Made by a program: the position numbers and the translations under genes. This document shows, piece by piece, positions 13,719-14,194 of a stretch of DNA of 14,194 nucleotides. The notes beneath the pieces are model-generated. The model searched no databases and was not told the origin of the DNA. It worked only from the letters and a program-made list of their open reading frames with translations. This stretch comes from Chloroflexota bacterium. Its GTDB lineage: Bacteria; Chloroflexota; Dehalococcoidia; SZUA-161. Within the stretch, counting starts at the first letter, position 1; every line of letters begins with the position of its first letter. The stretch covers positions 1-14,194 of the forward strand of contig DAOUTY010000020.1 of the NCBI GenBank assembly GCA_030668425.1. Direction: 5' to 3'.

Positions 13719-14194
13719 ATGCGAAAACCTGCAAAACCGACAACTAGACGTAGATTCCCGGGGAAGGGCAGGTATATCCCCAAAAAAAAGGTTTGTCACT
13801 TTTGCGTCAACAAGGTACAAACTATTGACTATAAGGATGTAGCTTTGCTACGCCGCTTTATTTCAGATCGTGGCAGGATGGAGCCTCGACGAAAAACAGG
13901 TGTGTGTCCGAGGCATCAGCGTGTCTTGAGTGTCGCGCTCAAACGGGCTCGGCATGTCGCTCTATTGCCCTACACTGCGGAGCATATCCGACAGAGCGGA
14001 GGCCCCGGCCCTAGGGAGTACATCCCCAAGGGACTCCCTAAAGTGGTGAGTGCTAAAGAGGCCAGCCCTGAAGAACTGAGCCTCAAGGAGCCCGCTAAAG
14101 AGGTGAGTGCTGAAGAGGCCAGCCCTGAAGAACTGAGCCTCAAGGAGCCCGCTAAAGAGGTGAGTGCTGAAGAGGCCAGCCCTGAAGAACTGAG
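13719..14194 (+). CDS. rpsR: 30S ribosomal protein S18 with a tandem-repeat acidic C-terminal tail, 3' end off the window
   Basis: Residues 1 to about 91 are a normal S18. A basic N-terminus precedes KVCHFCVNK (C26, C29), IDYKDVALLRRFISDRGR and GVCPRHQRVL (C63, H66), with C26, C29, C63 and H66 forming a complete zinc-ribbon set, then ALKRARHVALLPY (73-85). S18 pairs with S6 on the 30S platform. The frame then stays open for at least another 67 codons to the window edge. A short Gly/Pro linker leads into a Glu-rich tail built from 19-residue repeats, while most S18 proteins stop near this linker. ATG 13719 follows only a weak GTGAG site; an in-frame GTG at 13704 is possible. The gap after ssb is 42 bases. 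S18 identity is firm; the end of the gene is not visible. Confidence 0.95.
   Translation, partial: MRKPAKPTTRRRFPGKGRYIPKKKVCHFCVNKVQTIDYKDVALLRRFISDRGRMEPRRKTGVCPRHQRVLSVALKRARHVALLPYTAEHIRQSGGPGPREYIPKGLPKVVSAKEASPEELSLKEPAKEVSAEEASPEELSLKEPAKEVSAEEASPEEL
14038..14194 (+). repeat. 57-bp tandem repeat inside rpsR (about 2.75 copies, cut by the window edge)
   Basis: The same 57-base unit recurs with starts such as 14046, 14103 and 14160 (GTGAGTGCT). The first copy differs at 14044 (T for A) and 14055 (A for G). The second and the visible part of the third are identical. The unit is a multiple of three, so it adds 19 residues in frame. The encoded unit itself looks like degenerate five-residue steps: AKEVS, AEEAS, PEELS, LKEP. 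Confidence 0.93.

Noticed and set aside
14038..14194. 57-bp repeats read as a CRISPR array or an intergenic repeat
   Set aside because: The copies abut without spacers, stay in the rpsR frame and encode a regular peptide.

Overview
This window looks like a bacterial chromosome segment from an anaerobe, most plausibly a Dehalococcoidia-like Chloroflexota. There is no rRNA marker. The inference rests on a class I benzoyl-CoA-reductase-type cassette with its own low-potential ferredoxin, on an EF-G2-type GTPase, and on the general look of the housekeeping proteins, so the taxonomy is tentative. I see no mobile element, CRISPR array, tRNA or rRNA gene.

Layout. (1) 1-1892, minus strand: a membrane acyltransferase of the LpxL/HtrB/PIM-acyltransferase superfamily, cut by the left edge, lies downstream of a membrane-anchored, coiled-coil, putative zinc peptidase of unknown role. 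(2) 2064-4112, plus strand: an EF-G-like GTPase with a good promoter that carries an 8-C tract in its spacer. (3) 6373-4126, minus strand: a ribF-tyrS operon (riboflavin kinase/FAD synthetase, then tyrosyl-tRNA synthetase) that converges on the EF-G-like gene. (4) 6374-6701: a divergent regulatory region with one promoter per direction, a 13-bp palindrome and a long leader hairpin. (5) 6702-11229, plus strand: a tight five-gene operon of two substrate/FeS subunits (BcrC- and BcrB-like), two unequal ATPase/activator subunits (D-like and A-like) and a 2[4Fe-4S] ferredoxin. (6) 11275-11305: a perfect 13-bp hairpin closing that operon. (7) 11505-12749: glyA (serine hydroxymethyltransferase), preceded by a promoter and then by a terminator-shaped hairpin inside its leader. 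(8) 12956 to the right edge: rpsF-ssb-rpsR, with an extended -10 promoter and a TTG start on rpsF.

How the genes work together. In region 5 the ferredoxin would feed electrons to the A/D-type ATPase pair. Each ATPase subunit supplies two cysteines to a shared [4Fe-4S] cluster. The pair would use ATP to push electrons into the B/C-type module, which reduces an aromatic acyl-CoA (benzoyl-CoA or a relative). The size pattern, with both ATPase subunits below 300 residues, fits the Azoarcus/Bzd type better than the Thauera type. The downstream ring-degradation genes are not in the window, so the substrate is unproven.

Most notable observations. The ribosomal protein S18 gene continues past its normal end into a Glu-rich tail encoded by 57-bp tandem repeats, truncated by the window edge. 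glyA has an apparent transcription attenuator. The cassette has a structured leader with a palindrome, and its promoter hexamers and spacing (TTGACA-N17-TAAACT) are the same as those in front of glyA.
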